Shown in pieces: positions 12,868-20,900 of a DNA stretch of 34,326 nt. The stretch spans positions 1-34,326 of the forward strand of contig JAGAOU010000036.1 of NCBI GenBank assembly GCA_017623595.1, given 5' to 3'. A program made the translations under genes and the position numbers. The notes under the pieces are model-generated. The model made no database searches. It worked only from the letters and a program-made list of their open reading frames with translations, and was not told the DNA's origin. Numbering within the stretch: the stretch's first letter is position 1; every line of letters begins with the position of its first letter. Source of the stretch: Clostridia bacterium (GTDB lineage: Bacteria; Bacillota; Clostridia; Oscillospirales; UBA644).

Positions 12868-14565
12868 ATGTTGCATCTCATTCCCCGTGTAAAGGAACTG
12901 ACGGAGAGCAAGGAGCTCTTTTCCAAGGGTACTCTTTGTTACGATCCGTCGCGGATCGACGCTCGGGTAGCCCGGGCGCTGAAAGAATTGCCCACCGATT
13001 CCCAAGGAATACCCCTGACCGTGACCGTGACGGGAACCGAGGGAGAGGGCTACACTCTTTCGGTGAAAAACGACAGCATTGCCATCACTGCAGACAGCAG
13101 CGCGGGTGCCTTTTATGCCGTACAAACCCTGCGGCAGATCTATGATCAGGAGGGGGTTTTCTGCCTTGAAATCAAGGACAAGCCCGACTTTAAGTACCGT
13201 GGATTTTACCATGACATCACCCGCGGCAAGATCCCCAAAATCGAAACGCTCAAGCAGCTCATCGACCGCATGGCATATTACAAGCTCAACTCTCTGCAGT
13301 TGTATGTGGAGCATGTTTTTGAGTTTCGGGAAACCAAGGATCTGCAGCCCCTGACCGGATTCATCACGGGGGCGGAGCTGGAGGAGCTGGACGCCTACTG
13401 CAAGGAGCGGTTTATTGACTTCATTCCCTCCCTTTCCACCTTCGGCCATATGTATGAAATCCTGCAGCAGCCCCGCTATCAGCACCTGCGGGTGCTGGAC
13501 GATTACCAATACGATCCCAACTTCTGGCATGCCCGCATGGCCCACCACACCGTGGATCCTCTGCAGGAGGAAAGCTTTGCGCTGGTCAAGAGTTTGATCG
13601 ATCAGTTCCTTCCCCATTTCTCCTCCGATACCTTCAACATCTGTTGCGATGAAACCTTCGATCTGACCCAACACAAGCGGACCGATCTGGATCGGGGGCA
13701 GATGTATGTGGAGTTTGTCAAGAAGATTATCGCATATCTGGAAAGCAAGGGCAAAAAGGTGATGATGTGGGCGGATATTCTGCTCAAGCACCCCGAAACC
13801 ATCGACGCTCTGCCCGCCGACACCTGTTTTCTGAACTGGACCTACCGTCAGAATCCCCCCGAAGAGCAGGTGGAAAAGCTGGTGCCCTTCGGCCGTCCTC
13901 AGATTGTTTGTCCCGGCACCAGCACCTGGAGCAGACTCTGCGAAAACGTGCCCGTCGCGGAGGGCAACATCGGTCAGCTTGCGGAATACGGTTACAAGCA
14001 CGGTGCCGTGGGTGTGCTGAACACCAACTGGGGCGATTGGGCCAATCCCTGCAGCATCGAGCTTGCCATGTACGGCATGGTTTTGGGAGCGGAAAAATCC
14101 TGGTCGGTGAATACGCCCGTGGATGATACCTTCCATGCCGCCGCCGATGCCCTTCTGTATCATAAGCAGGGGCGCTTTGAGCAGCTTTGTGCCCTCAGCG
14201 AAATTCAGAGCATGCTTCCCTGGAACGCCTTCTGCGGCGCTTATGTGAAGCGGAAGCATACGGGTGAATATACCCTGACCGCAGAGGCGCAAACCCTTGC
14301 CCTCGCCGCAGAGCAGGCACAGGATCTGCTTCGCAAATGGACCGAGGAGGAGGGCGACGATCCCTACCGTGAGGAAATGATGCTGGCGGCTCGGGGGCTT
14401 TGGTGCATGGCCGAATTGTCGGCAAAGCTGGCGCAAATCCCCATGGAACAGACCGCAGACGTGGAGGGTTGGGTCGCCGATTACGGCAGACAGTGGCGCA
14501 AAAAGAACAAGGAAAGCGAAATCCGCCACATCGAAACCATGTTCCGCTACCTGGCCACCATCTGA
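12868..14565 (+). CDS. Cytoplasmic beta-N-acetylhexosaminidase, GH20
   Basis: This 565-residue enzyme hydrolyses terminal beta-linked GlcNAc/GalNAc. The N-terminal part (1 to about 105) is the small GH20-associated domain ending in SSAGAFYAVQTLRQI. The catalytic barrel starts at FKYRGFYHDITRGKIP. The Asp-Glu pair of the substrate-assisted mechanism is D261-E262 (in CCDETFDL), and barrel motifs include LQLYVEHVFEF, STFGHMYE and MMWADILLKHP. The C-terminal helical part (about 420-565) is of unknown function. There is no signal peptide, so it should act on imported oligosaccharides. TAGGAGG lies 9 nt before the ATG. It follows the XRE gene by 43 nt and ends in a hairpin at 14602-14626. Confidence 0.92.
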   Translation: MLHLIPRVKELTESKELFSKGTLCYDPSRIDARVARALKELPTDSQGIPLTVTVTGTEGEGYTLSVKNDSIAITADSSAGAFYAVQTLRQIYDQEGVFCLEIKDKPDFKYRGFYHDITRGKIPKIETLKQLIDRMAYYKLNSLQLYVEHVFEFRETKDLQPLTGFITGAELEELDAYCKERFIDFIPSLSTFGHMYEILQQPRYQHLRVLDDYQYDPNFWHARMAHHTVDPLQEESFALVKSLIDQFLPHFSSDTFNICCDETFDLTQHKRTDLDRGQMYVEFVKKIIAYLESKGKKVMMWADILLKHPETIDALPADTCFLNWTYRQNPPEEQVEKLVPFGRPQIVCPGTSTWSRLCENVPVAEGNIGQLAEYGYKHGAVGVLNTNWGDWANPCSIELAMYGMVLGAEKSWSVNTPVDDTFHAAADALLYHKQGRFEQLCALSEIQSMLPWNAFCGAYVKRKHTGEYTLTAEAQTLALAAEQAQDLLRKWTEEEGDDPYREEMMLAARGLWCMAELSAKLAQIPMEQTADVEGWVADYGRQWRKKNKESEIRHIETMFRYLATI

Positions 14566-14601
14566 GAAAAACAATCTGAAAACCATACCTGAAAACGATC
14601 C

Positions 14602-14628
14602 GCGCCTCCCGCTTTACGGGAGGCGCTT
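14602..14628 (+). terminator. Hairpin after the GH20 gene
   Basis: GCGCCTCCCG (14602-14611) pairs perfectly with CGGGAGGCGC (14617-14626) around a CTTTA loop. The T-tract is poor (TTGACTTG). The 12-bp palindrome CTTGTCGACAAG (14631-14642) follows directly, as in the hairpin/palindrome arrangement at 125-174. Confidence 0.75.
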
Positions 14629-14652
14629 GACTTGTCGACAAGGTTAATAAAA

Positions 14653-14738
14653 AAGGTATTCTTTCTTTTTTCAGAAGAAGAAAGCAAAGAAAAAGATCCT
14701 TTCAGCCCCGACGGATTTCATCCGTCGGAAATTTTTTA
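14653..14738 (+). repeat. Intergenic hairpin repeat: pyrimidine/purine arm plus CCGACGGAT terminator
   Basis: A short inverted CTTTCTT/AAGAAAG arm (14661-14667 with 14678-14684) is followed by CCGACGGAT (14708-14716) paired with ATCCGTCGG (14720-14728) and a T-run. The same two-part layout recurs at 31472-31554. The second hairpin looks like a functional rho-independent terminator for the GH20 transcript. Confidence 0.7.
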
Positions 14739-14756
14739 TACAATAAGTTTATAATA

Positions 14757-14784
14757 GGGTGCCGTCTTCGTGAAGGCGGCACCC
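14757..14784. terminator. Hairpin between convergent GH20 and melA transcripts
   Basis: GGGTGCCG (14757-14764) pairs with CGGCACCC (14777-14784), with an inner CTTC/GAAG stem and a two-base loop. It lies 33 nt beyond the melA stop on the minus strand and probably terminates or stabilises that transcript. Its minus-strand T-tract is weak. Confidence 0.65.
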
Positions 14785-14816
14785 GTTGGATTTTATGGGG
14801 TTGTTTTCGTCTTGGA

Positions 14817-16139
14817 TCAGTGGTATTTGGGCAGATAGTCGCCGTGGGCAACGATGAGGTCGTCTACCATCTTCTTGATGGTGTCGATATCCAGCTCGCT
14901 GGCGGTATGGGGATCCAGCATGGCGGCCTGATAGATGTGCTCCAGCTTGCGGGTCTTGGCGGCTTCAATGGTCAGAAGCTGAACATTGATGTTGGTCATG
15001 TTCATGGCGGCGCACTGCACGGGGAGGGCACCCACATGGCATCCGTGTACGCCGTAAGCGTCCACAAGGCAGGGAACCTCAACGCAGGCCTCGGCGGGCA
15101 GGTTGGTGATCAGACCGTTGTTCAGCACGTTACCGCCGATCTTATAGGGCTTGCCCGTGACGATGGACTCCATAATGTGGGAAGCGTATTCGCGGGAGCG
15201 CTTGTGCTCCTTCACGCCGCTTTCCAGAAGCTCTGCATATTCCTTCTTCCAGCCGTTGATCTGATTGACACAGCGGCGGGGATATTCGTCCAGAGGAATA
15301 TTGTATTTTTCGATGAGCTCGGGATACTTGCTCTTGATATAGAACATATTGTATTCCGCGTTGTGCTCGCTGGATTCGGTGCAGTAGTAGCCGAAATGCT
15401 TGATGTATTCCAAACGAACCTTGTTTTTACATTCGGGATCGGCAATCTTTTCGTCGATCTTGGACTTGATTTCGGGATAAAGATCCACGCCGTTTTTATC
15501 CTTCAGCTCCAGCAGCCAGCCCATGTGGTTGATGCCGGCGATCAGCTCCTTGGCGCCCTTCAGACGTTCGGTATCCATGCCCAGGGTCCTGAAGAGGGAT
15601 TCGGAGCAGACCTGAACACTGTGGCACAGACCCACGGTCTTCACGCCCGTGTATCTCTGCATGTAGCCGGAAAGCATGGCCATGGGGTTGGTGTAGTTGA
15701 GGAAGAGGGCATCGGGGCAGACCTCTTCCATGTCGGCGGCAAAATCCGCCATGACGGGAATGGTGCGCAGAGCGCGCATGATACCGCCGATTCCGAGGGT
15801 GTCGGCAATGGTCTGACGCAGGCCGTACTTTTTGGGAACCTCAAAGTCGATGATGGTGCAGGGATCGTAAAGGCCGACCTGAATGGCATTGACTACAAAA
15901 TCAGCGCCGCGCAGAGCGTCCTTGCGGTTTTCCACGCCAAGATAACATTCGATCTTGCCGTAGCCACCCATGGTTTTACGCATGGCTTCCAGAATGGTTT
16001 GGCTCTCCTTGAGGCGGTCTCCGTCGATGTCGTAGAGGGCAAAGGTACTGTCTCTCAAAGCTTCGGAGCACATGCAGTCTCCGATGACGTTGCGGGCAAA
16101 CACGGTGCTTCCGGCGCCCATAAAGGTAATTTTTGCCAT
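14817..16139 (-). CDS. melA: Alpha-galactosidase, GH4 (MelA type)
   Basis: This 440-residue enzyme uses the NAD- and Mn-dependent GH4 mechanism to cleave alpha-galactosides such as melibiose or raffinose-family sugars. Visible hallmarks are the N-terminal Rossmann motif MGAGSTVFARN, YDIDGDRL, DFVVNAIQVG, the long QTIADTLGIGGIMRALRTIP block typical of MelA, NYTNPMAM, the metal-binding CHSVQ, GINHMGWLLEL and TESSEHNAEY. Length matches MelA closely. It is cytoplasmic. AAGGAGG lies 8 nt before the ATG. It is divergent from an AraC regulator across a 114-bp gap, so the regulator probably controls it. The Mgl importer nearby could bring in galactose or small galactosides. Confidence 0.93.
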   Translation of the reverse strand: MAKITFMGAGSTVFARNVIGDCMCSEALRDSTFALYDIDGDRLKESQTILEAMRKTMGGYGKIECYLGVENRKDALRGADFVVNAIQVGLYDPCTIIDFEVPKKYGLRQTIADTLGIGGIMRALRTIPVMADFAADMEEVCPDALFLNYTNPMAMLSGYMQRYTGVKTVGLCHSVQVCSESLFRTLGMDTERLKGAKELIAGINHMGWLLELKDKNGVDLYPEIKSKIDEKIADPECKNKVRLEYIKHFGYYCTESSEHNAEYNMFYIKSKYPELIEKYNIPLDEYPRRCVNQINGWKKEYAELLESGVKEHKRSREYASHIMESIVTGKPYKIGGNVLNNGLITNLPAEACVEVPCLVDAYGVHGCHVGALPVQCAAMNMTNINVQLLTIEAAKTRKLEHIYQAAMLDPHTASELDIDTIKKMVDDLIVAHGDYLPKYH

Positions 16140-16167
16140 GATTTCATCCTCCTTGGCGGTTTGTTAC

Positions 16168-16193
16168 TTTGATTTTATCAAAAAATTCAAAGT
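16168..16193. promoter_or_regulatory. Dyad in the melA-araC divergent control region
   Basis: The sequence CTTTGA-N14-TCAAAG lies in an AT-rich stretch between the two start codons, on the melA side. It could be an operator for the AraC-family protein or another regulator. I found only a weak promoter candidate for melA here. Confidence 0.35.
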
Positions 16194-16200
16194 TTTTCCA

Positions 16201-16229
16201 TTGATATTTGTGTTAAAAACTTGTATAAT
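16201..16229 (+). promoter_or_regulatory. Promoter of the AraC-family gene
   Basis: TTGATA (16201-16206) and TATAAT (16224-16229) are separated by 17 nt, close to consensus. The start codon at 16254 follows after about 25 nt, with a GAAGGGGTG ribosome binding site. Confidence 0.8.
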
Positions 16230-16253
16230 TGTTAGATGAAGGGGTGATTAGAT

Positions 16254-17033
16254 ATGCCACATTCGGAAATTGTGATCGATTACGGCTACGGAGGGTTGAA
16301 TCCCGTCCAGTTCGGAAGGGAGACCTGCGCTCCCGCCCACGCCTACGGTCCTGCCGTGCGCACCCATTGGCTGCTCCATTATGTGCGGTCGGGAAAGGGA
16401 ACCTTTGTGCGGGAGGGGAAGACCCACACCGTGTCCGCTGAGGAGATTTTTGTGATTCCGCCCTATGTTGAGACCTATTACAAGGCGGACGAGGAGGACC
16501 CGTGGGATTATATCTGGATCGGCTTTACCACGGGAGATACTCTGCCCGAGGCCTTCTCCCGTCCCGTCATTTCCTGCCCCGAAGCGGGGCGCATCTTTGA
16601 GGAGATGGTGCAGTGCCGAAACTATGACAGCGGAAAGAGCGCATATCTCTCCGCATGCCTTTGGAAATTGGTTGGATTTCTGTTGGAATCGGGGAAGCTG
16701 AAAACCGATTACGTGGACAAGGCCCTCAACTGCATCCATTCCGAATACGCCACGGGGCTCACCGTGCAGGGAATCGCTGACCGACTGAATCTGGACCGCA
16801 GTTATTTTTCCACCCTTTTCTCCCGTCGGGTCGGAACCTCTCCCCGGGAGTATCTCTGCACCTATCGTCTCAACAAGGCCGCCGAGTTGATGACCGTTTA
16901 CGGGGAAAAGCCCTCCACCGCCGCTCTTTCTGTGGGGTACGAGGATTTGTTCCATTTCTCCAAAGCCTTCAAGCAGCATTTCGGCATCCCCCCGCGAGAA
17001 TACATCAAGGCCCACAAAACGACGGGTATGTAA
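16254..17033 (+). CDS. AraC-family transcriptional regulator of the galactoside region
   Basis: This 259-residue protein has an N-terminal cupin-type sugar-sensing domain (about 10-150; HWLLHYVRSGKGTFVREGKTHTVSAEEIFVIPP is the typical strand series, described here in part). A C-terminal pair of helix-turn-helix motifs follows (about 160-255), with LTVQGIADRLNLDRSYFSTLF and the family signature VGYEDLFHFSKAFKQHFGIPPREY given as its key residues Y, F, F, K, F, G, P. It is divergent from melA and convergent with mglC, so it probably activates melA in response to a galactoside. A strong terminator follows 12 nt after the stop. Confidence 0.9.
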   Translation: MPHSEIVIDYGYGGLNPVQFGRETCAPAHAYGPAVRTHWLLHYVRSGKGTFVREGKTHTVSAEEIFVIPPYVETYYKADEEDPWDYIWIGFTTGDTLPEAFSRPVISCPEAGRIFEEMVQCRNYDSGKSAYLSACLWKLVGFLLESGKLKTDYVDKALNCIHSEYATGLTVQGIADRLNLDRSYFSTLFSRRVGTSPREYLCTYRLNKAAELMTVYGEKPSTAALSVGYEDLFHFSKAFKQHFGIPPREYIKAHKTTGM

Positions 17034-17044
17034 TCCAAAACCGC

Positions 17045-17076
17045 AACGCCGACGGAGTTTTCCGTCGGCGTTTTTT
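17045..17076 (+). terminator. Rho-independent terminator of the AraC-family gene
   Basis: AACGCCGACGGA (17045-17056) pairs perfectly with TCCGTCGGCGTT (17061-17072) around GTTT, followed by a T-run. The sequence TATACAATAA follows, as it also does after the CCGACGGAT hairpin near 14728. No other feature is seen in 17077-17164. Confidence 0.9.
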
Positions 17077-17164
17077 GTTATACAATAAAAGCATTATCAA
17101 AGGCGGCACCCTCGTGGGGATGCGGAAAAACGGAGGGGTTCATGCGAGAAGTTTTTCTGCGCTC

Positions 17165-18226
17165 TCATCTTCGTTTGAGGTATTTGCGCATGTCGATGGC
17201 GCAGGCCACGAGGATAATGAGGCCCTTGATGACGTACTGCAGGTTGGAGTCGATGCTGAGGAAGGTGAGACCCACAAAGATGATGCGCAATAACACCACC
17301 CCGAGAATCACCCCGCGGATTTTACCGAGGCCCCCCACGAAGGACACGCCCCCGATGACGCAGGCGGCGATGGCGTCCAGCTCGTAATTCAGACCCGTGG
17401 CGGCGGAATTGGAGCCGATGCGGGCCGCTTCGATGAAGCCCGTTACCCCGTACAACACTCCTGCGAGAACGAAAACTCCGATGATGGTGGCGGTGACGTT
17501 GACCCCCGACACCTTGGCGGCCTCTTCGTTGGAGCCCACGGCAAACATGTTTTTCCCGAACACGGTTTTGTTCCACACAAACCACATGATCACCGTAATT
17601 CCTATGGAATAGAATACATAATTGGGGATGGCCGTGCCGCCGATGCGGAGAAAACTCCCCGTAATAAATTCGGTATAGGAAGGATCCAGCCCCGACAGAG
17701 ATTGGCCGTTGTTGTTGCCGATCATCAGATACATCAGCAGCAGTCCGAAGATAATCAATTGGGTGGCAAGGGTGACGATGAAGGGATGGAGGCGGAATTT
17801 TGCCACGCAAAACCCATTCACCAGTCCGATGACGCCCCCTATGGCCAGGGCAATCAGCAGCACCACGGGCAGGGACAGGGCCCCCAATTCGGGGAACATT
17901 TTGTTGGGGTATCCGCTCATTTGCAGAAGGGATGCGGACACGCAGGCTACCAATCCCACCGCCCGTCCCGCCGAAAGATCGGTTCCCGATAGGATAATGG
18001 CACCTGCGATGCCCAGCGCCAGGGGAAGATTTGCCGCCGAAAGGGAGAGGATGTTCACCACCGACGGCACCGACAGAAAGCGGGGATCGTAAATCACGAT
18101 GCCCACGATGGCGGCGATAAGGAATATATAAAGGGAATTGTTGATAAAAAATTCTTTTCGGCGCAGTCTTTTTTCGTCCGCCGTCATTTCCCTGCGGGCC
18201 TGCCGCAGTTGCACAAGTGATCTCAT
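17165..18226 (-). CDS. mglC: Galactose/methyl-galactoside ABC transporter permease
   Basis: This 353-residue protein is a multi-pass permease of the ribose/galactose (BPD_transp_2) family with about 8-10 hydrophobic segments. The N-terminus carries a basic cytoplasmic extension. GIAGAIILSGTDLSAGRAVGL and the later AIAACVIGGVSFVGGLGKIRG loop are typical of MglC/RbsC and likely contact the ATPase. AAGGAG lies 5 nt before the ATG, and the gene starts 12 nt after mglA stops. Substrate assignment rests on the MglB-like binding protein in the same operon. No terminator was found between this gene and the facing AraC terminator. Confidence 0.92.
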   Translation of the reverse strand: MRSLVQLRQARREMTADEKRLRRKEFFINNSLYIFLIAAIVGIVIYDPRFLSVPSVVNILSLSAANLPLALGIAGAIILSGTDLSAGRAVGLVACVSASLLQMSGYPNKMFPELGALSLPVVLLIALAIGGVIGLVNGFCVAKFRLHPFIVTLATQLIIFGLLLMYLMIGNNNGQSLSGLDPSYTEFITGSFLRIGGTAIPNYVFYSIGITVIMWFVWNKTVFGKNMFAVGSNEEAAKVSGVNVTATIIGVFVLAGVLYGVTGFIEAARIGSNSAATGLNYELDAIAACVIGGVSFVGGLGKIRGVILGVVLLRIIFVGLTFLSIDSNLQYVIKGLIILVACAIDMRKYLKRR

Positions 18227-18238
18227 GGTTTCTCCTTT

Positions 18239-19729
18239 TTAAACGTATTTTGCCGCCAGGGTCAGGATTTCCTCCTGGGTGGTGCGGGCGGCCTCCACCG
18301 TCCCCGCAAGGCGCCCTCCCGAGAGGACAAGGATACGGTCGCAGATCCCCAAAAGCTCGGGCATTTCGCTGGACACCACCATGACCGACCGCCCCTTTTT
18401 TGCCAGGTCGAGAATAATTTTGTAGATTTCGTATTTCGCCCCAACGTCAATGCCTCGGGTGGGCTCGTCGAGAAGCAGAATCTGAGGCTCGGTCAGAAGC
18501 CAGCGCCCCAAAATTACCTTCTGCTGATTCCCTCCCGACAGCACACGGATGGGGGTTTGTCGGGAAGGGGTTTTGACCCGCAGGGATCGGATCATATGAT
18601 CGGTGTCCCCATTCATCCGTCTCTCCCGCAGAAGGCCGAGACGGCGGTAGGCGGAAAGGTTGGAGATGACCGTGTTTTCCCGAATGCTCCGTCCGGGGAA
18701 AATTCCCGTGGCACGTCGCTCCTCGGTGAGGAGGGCAAATCCGTTGCGAATGGCATGGCGCGGCGTTTTGTTGTGAATCCTTTTTCCTTGCAGGATCAGA
18801 TCCCCCGATCCCTTGGCCGCCAGCCCGAAGACCGTTTCCAGCACTTCCGTGCGCCCCGCGCCGTCCAGCCCTGCGACCCCCAAAACCTCTCCCTTCCGCA
18901 GGTCGAAGGAGATGTCCCGCAGGTGGGAATGAAGGCCGCTGAGATTCCGCACCTGCAACAGAACTTCCCCCGGTGTGTGCTCCTTGGGGGGGAAGCGTTG
19001 GGTCAGATCCCGTCCCACCATGAGGGAAATGATTTTGTCCACCGTCAGCTCCGCCGCAGGATGGGTGGCCACGGTTTTGCCGTCCCGCATGACCGTCACT
19101 TCGTCGGAAATGCGCAGGATTTCCTCCATTTTATGGGAAATATAAATAATTCCGCACCCCTCCTTTTTCAACCCGTCGATGATGCGGAACAGCTGCTCCG
19201 CCTCGGGCTCGGTCAAGGAAGAGGTGGGCTCGTCGAAGACAATAATCTTTGCGTTGTAAGACACCGCCTTGGCGATTTCCACCATTTGGCGGCGGGAGAC
19301 GGGCAGGTTTTCCATCACCGCCTTGGGATCGGCGGGAAGACCCAATTTTTCAAAGAGAGCCGCCGTATCCTGTTGCATCTTTTTTTCGTCCACAAGGCCG
19401 AAGCGGGTAGGATAGCGCCCCAGCCACAGATTGTCGGCCACGGTGCGTTTGAGGGCTTGATTCAATTCCTGATGCACCATTGCCACCCCCTGCTCCAAGG
19501 CTTCCTTGGAATCACGGAATTCCACGGGCTTGCCCTGCAACAGGATTTCCCCCGCATCCTTGGAATAGATACCGAACAGGCATTTCATCAGGGTGGATTT
19601 CCCCGCCCCGTTTTCCCCCATCAGGGCATGCACCGTCCCCGCCCGTACCCTCAGCTCTGCTCCGTCCAGGGCCTTGACCCCGGGGAAGGATTTGCAGATC
19701 CCCCGCATCTGCAAAAGAAACTCCGACAT
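18239..19729 (-). CDS. mglA: Galactose/methyl-galactoside ABC transporter ATPase (two domains)
   Basis: This 496-residue protein fuses two ABC ATPase domains, as in MglA, RbsA and AraG. The first has an intact Walker A (GENGAGKST, near residue 37-45) and Walker B ([11 protein letters not shown]). Its signature is altered (PVSRRQ). The second has a degenerate Walker A (GLDGAGRTE) but a good signature (LSGGNQQK) and [15 protein letters not shown]. This asymmetry is normal for sugar ABC ATPases of this class. The start codon lies 1 nt after the mglB stop, so translation is probably coupled. Confidence 0.94.
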   Translation of the reverse strand: MSEFLLQMRGICKSFPGVKALDGAELRVRAGTVHALMGENGAGKSTLMKCLFGIYSKDAGEILLQGKPVEFRDSKEALEQGVAMVHQELNQALKRTVADNLWLGRYPTRFGLVDEKKMQQDTAALFEKLGLPADPKAVMENLPVSRRQMVEIAKAVSYNAKIIVFDEPTSSLTEPEAEQLFRIIDGLKKEGCGIIYISHKMEEILRISDEVTVMRDGKTVATHPAAELTVDKIISLMVGRDLTQRFPPKEHTPGEVLLQVRNLSGLHSHLRDISFDLRKGEVLGVAGLDGAGRTEVLETVFGLAAKGSGDLILQGKRIHNKTPRHAIRNGFALLTEERRATGIFPGRSIRENTVISNLSAYRRLGLLRERRMNGDTDHMIRSLRVKTPSRQTPIRVLSGGNQQKVILGRWLLTEPQILLLDEPTRGIDVGAKYEIYKIILDLAKKGRSVMVVSSEMPELLGICDRILVLSGGRLAGTVEAARTTQEEILTLAAKYV

Positions 19730-19730
19730 A

Positions 19731-20804
19731 TTATTCCCCCGTATAAATTCCGTAATGAATCCGCACCTTTGCCACGCCCTCGTCCACCGAATAGTCTCCC
19801 ATGTTGTCCAGCAGAGACCGACCGTTGAGGGCGTTTTCCACCGCCTTTTTCATACATTCCGCCATGGCGTTGCCGTCCTGGGTCACAGTGCCCGCCATTT
19901 TGCCCGTGCGAATCAGCTCTTTTGCCGCATCGATGGCGTCTACTCCGAAGACGGGAACGGTGATGGATCCCTCGGCACCGGTGTTGTAGCCTGCGGATTG
20001 CAGGGCGGTGATGGCGCCCTCCGCCATGTTGTCATTGTTGCAAATGATCAGTTCGATCATGTTCTTGTTTGCGCTGTTGTAGCCGGCAAGGGCGGTGGTC
20101 ATATACTCGTTTGCGGCCTGGGCGGACCACTTCCCCTCCCGATCGGCCAGATAGCGGTCGCTGTTGGCGGGATCGTAAAATTTCAAGGGGGGCTTTCCTG
20201 CGGCGGTGAGCTTGGCGTCGGCATTCTCAACCCCGTAACGGGTGCGGTAGATGGCCTCATTGTTGCCCTTTTCCCCCATAAACATGACGTAGGAAATGAT
20301 TCCGTCCCCGTTCAGGTCGGTTTTTTCGTAATTTTCCAGCAGATACTCCCCGATCATATCTCCCTGCAGTTTTCCTGCCTCGGTGGCGTCTGTACCTACA
20401 AACATGCACTTGTCATAGCTCTTCACGACTTCATCCGACACCTCACGGTTGAAGAATATGACGGGGATGCCCGCATTGCGTGCCAGGGACAGAATTCCCA
20501 GGGCCGCATCGTCGGAGCCAGTTGTCACAATGTTGACAACCAAAAGCTTTGCCCCCTTGGTTACTGCTGTCTGCACCTGCTCGGTTTGGGTGGTCTGACT
20601 GTTGTTGGAATCGTAGTCCTGATAGGAAATGCCCGCATCGGTCAGCTTCTTGTCCAGTGCCGCCCGCACGGTGGAAACATAGGTGTCACTGTAGGTGTAA
20701 TAGAACACGTGGACGTCCGCCGTCCGCGCCCGCCCCCCGCAGGCCGCCAAAAGGGGCAGACAAAGGGCAAACAGGAAAAAGAATGAGAATATTTTTCGTT
20801 TCAT
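19731..20804 (-). CDS. mglB: Galactose/glucose-binding lipoprotein of the Mgl importer
   Basis: This 357-residue protein is a periplasmic-binding-protein-type lipoprotein. The lipobox LLAAC places the lipidated Cys at residue 22, so it is anchored outside the membrane. The calcium loop seen in galactose-binding MglB ([11 protein letters not shown]) is present, as are VFFNR-like (VIFFNRE) and NNDNMAEGA segments that shape the sugar pocket. The frame is open upstream, but GGAGG 6 nt before the ATG at 20804 and the signal peptide fix the start. It leads the mglBAC operon; I see no clear promoter in the 96-nt gap to ypeB, which holds a hairpin repeat. Confidence 0.92.
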   Translation of the reverse strand: MKRKIFSFFFLFALCLPLLAACGGRARTADVHVFYYTYSDTYVSTVRAALDKKLTDAGISYQDYDSNNSQTTQTEQVQTAVTKGAKLLVVNIVTTGSDDAALGILSLARNAGIPVIFFNREVSDEVVKSYDKCMFVGTDATEAGKLQGDMIGEYLLENYEKTDLNGDGIISYVMFMGEKGNNEAIYRTRYGVENADAKLTAAGKPPLKFYDPANSDRYLADREGKWSAQAANEYMTTALAGYNSANKNMIELIICNNDNMAEGAITALQSAGYNTGAEGSITVPVFGVDAIDAAKELIRTGKMAGTVTQDGNAMAECMKKAVENALNGRSLLDNMGDYSVDEGVAKVRIHYGIYTGE

Positions 20805-20849
20805 AAAATTCCTCCGATTGGTTTGATAGATAGATTGGACGGGGTGCCC

Positions 20850-20873
20850 TTTTCTTTTCGGGAGAAAAGAAAA
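20850..20873 (-). repeat. Hairpin repeat after ypeB (TTTTCTTTTC family)
   Basis: TTTTCTTTTC (20850-20859) is inverted as GAAAAGAAAA (20864-20873) with a GGGA loop. In the minus orientation it matches the hairpin downstream of ddl (24687-24716), including the TCCC loop and trailing ACCCC. It follows the ypeB stop by 27 nt in sense orientation and may end or process that transcript before mglB. Confidence 0.75.
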
Positions 20874-20900
20874 AAAGAACACGCTCGTCCCCCGCAGACC

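Noticed and set aside
12787-14586. 599-codon minus-strand open frame opposite the GH20 gene
   Set aside because: The plus strand has the GH20 Asp-Glu pair and full domain order; the opposite frame is an antisense artefact.
18239-19729. Degenerate Walker A in the second half of mglA as a sign of decay
   Set aside because: This asymmetry is normal in the MglA/RbsA/AraG class of fused sugar ABC ATPases.
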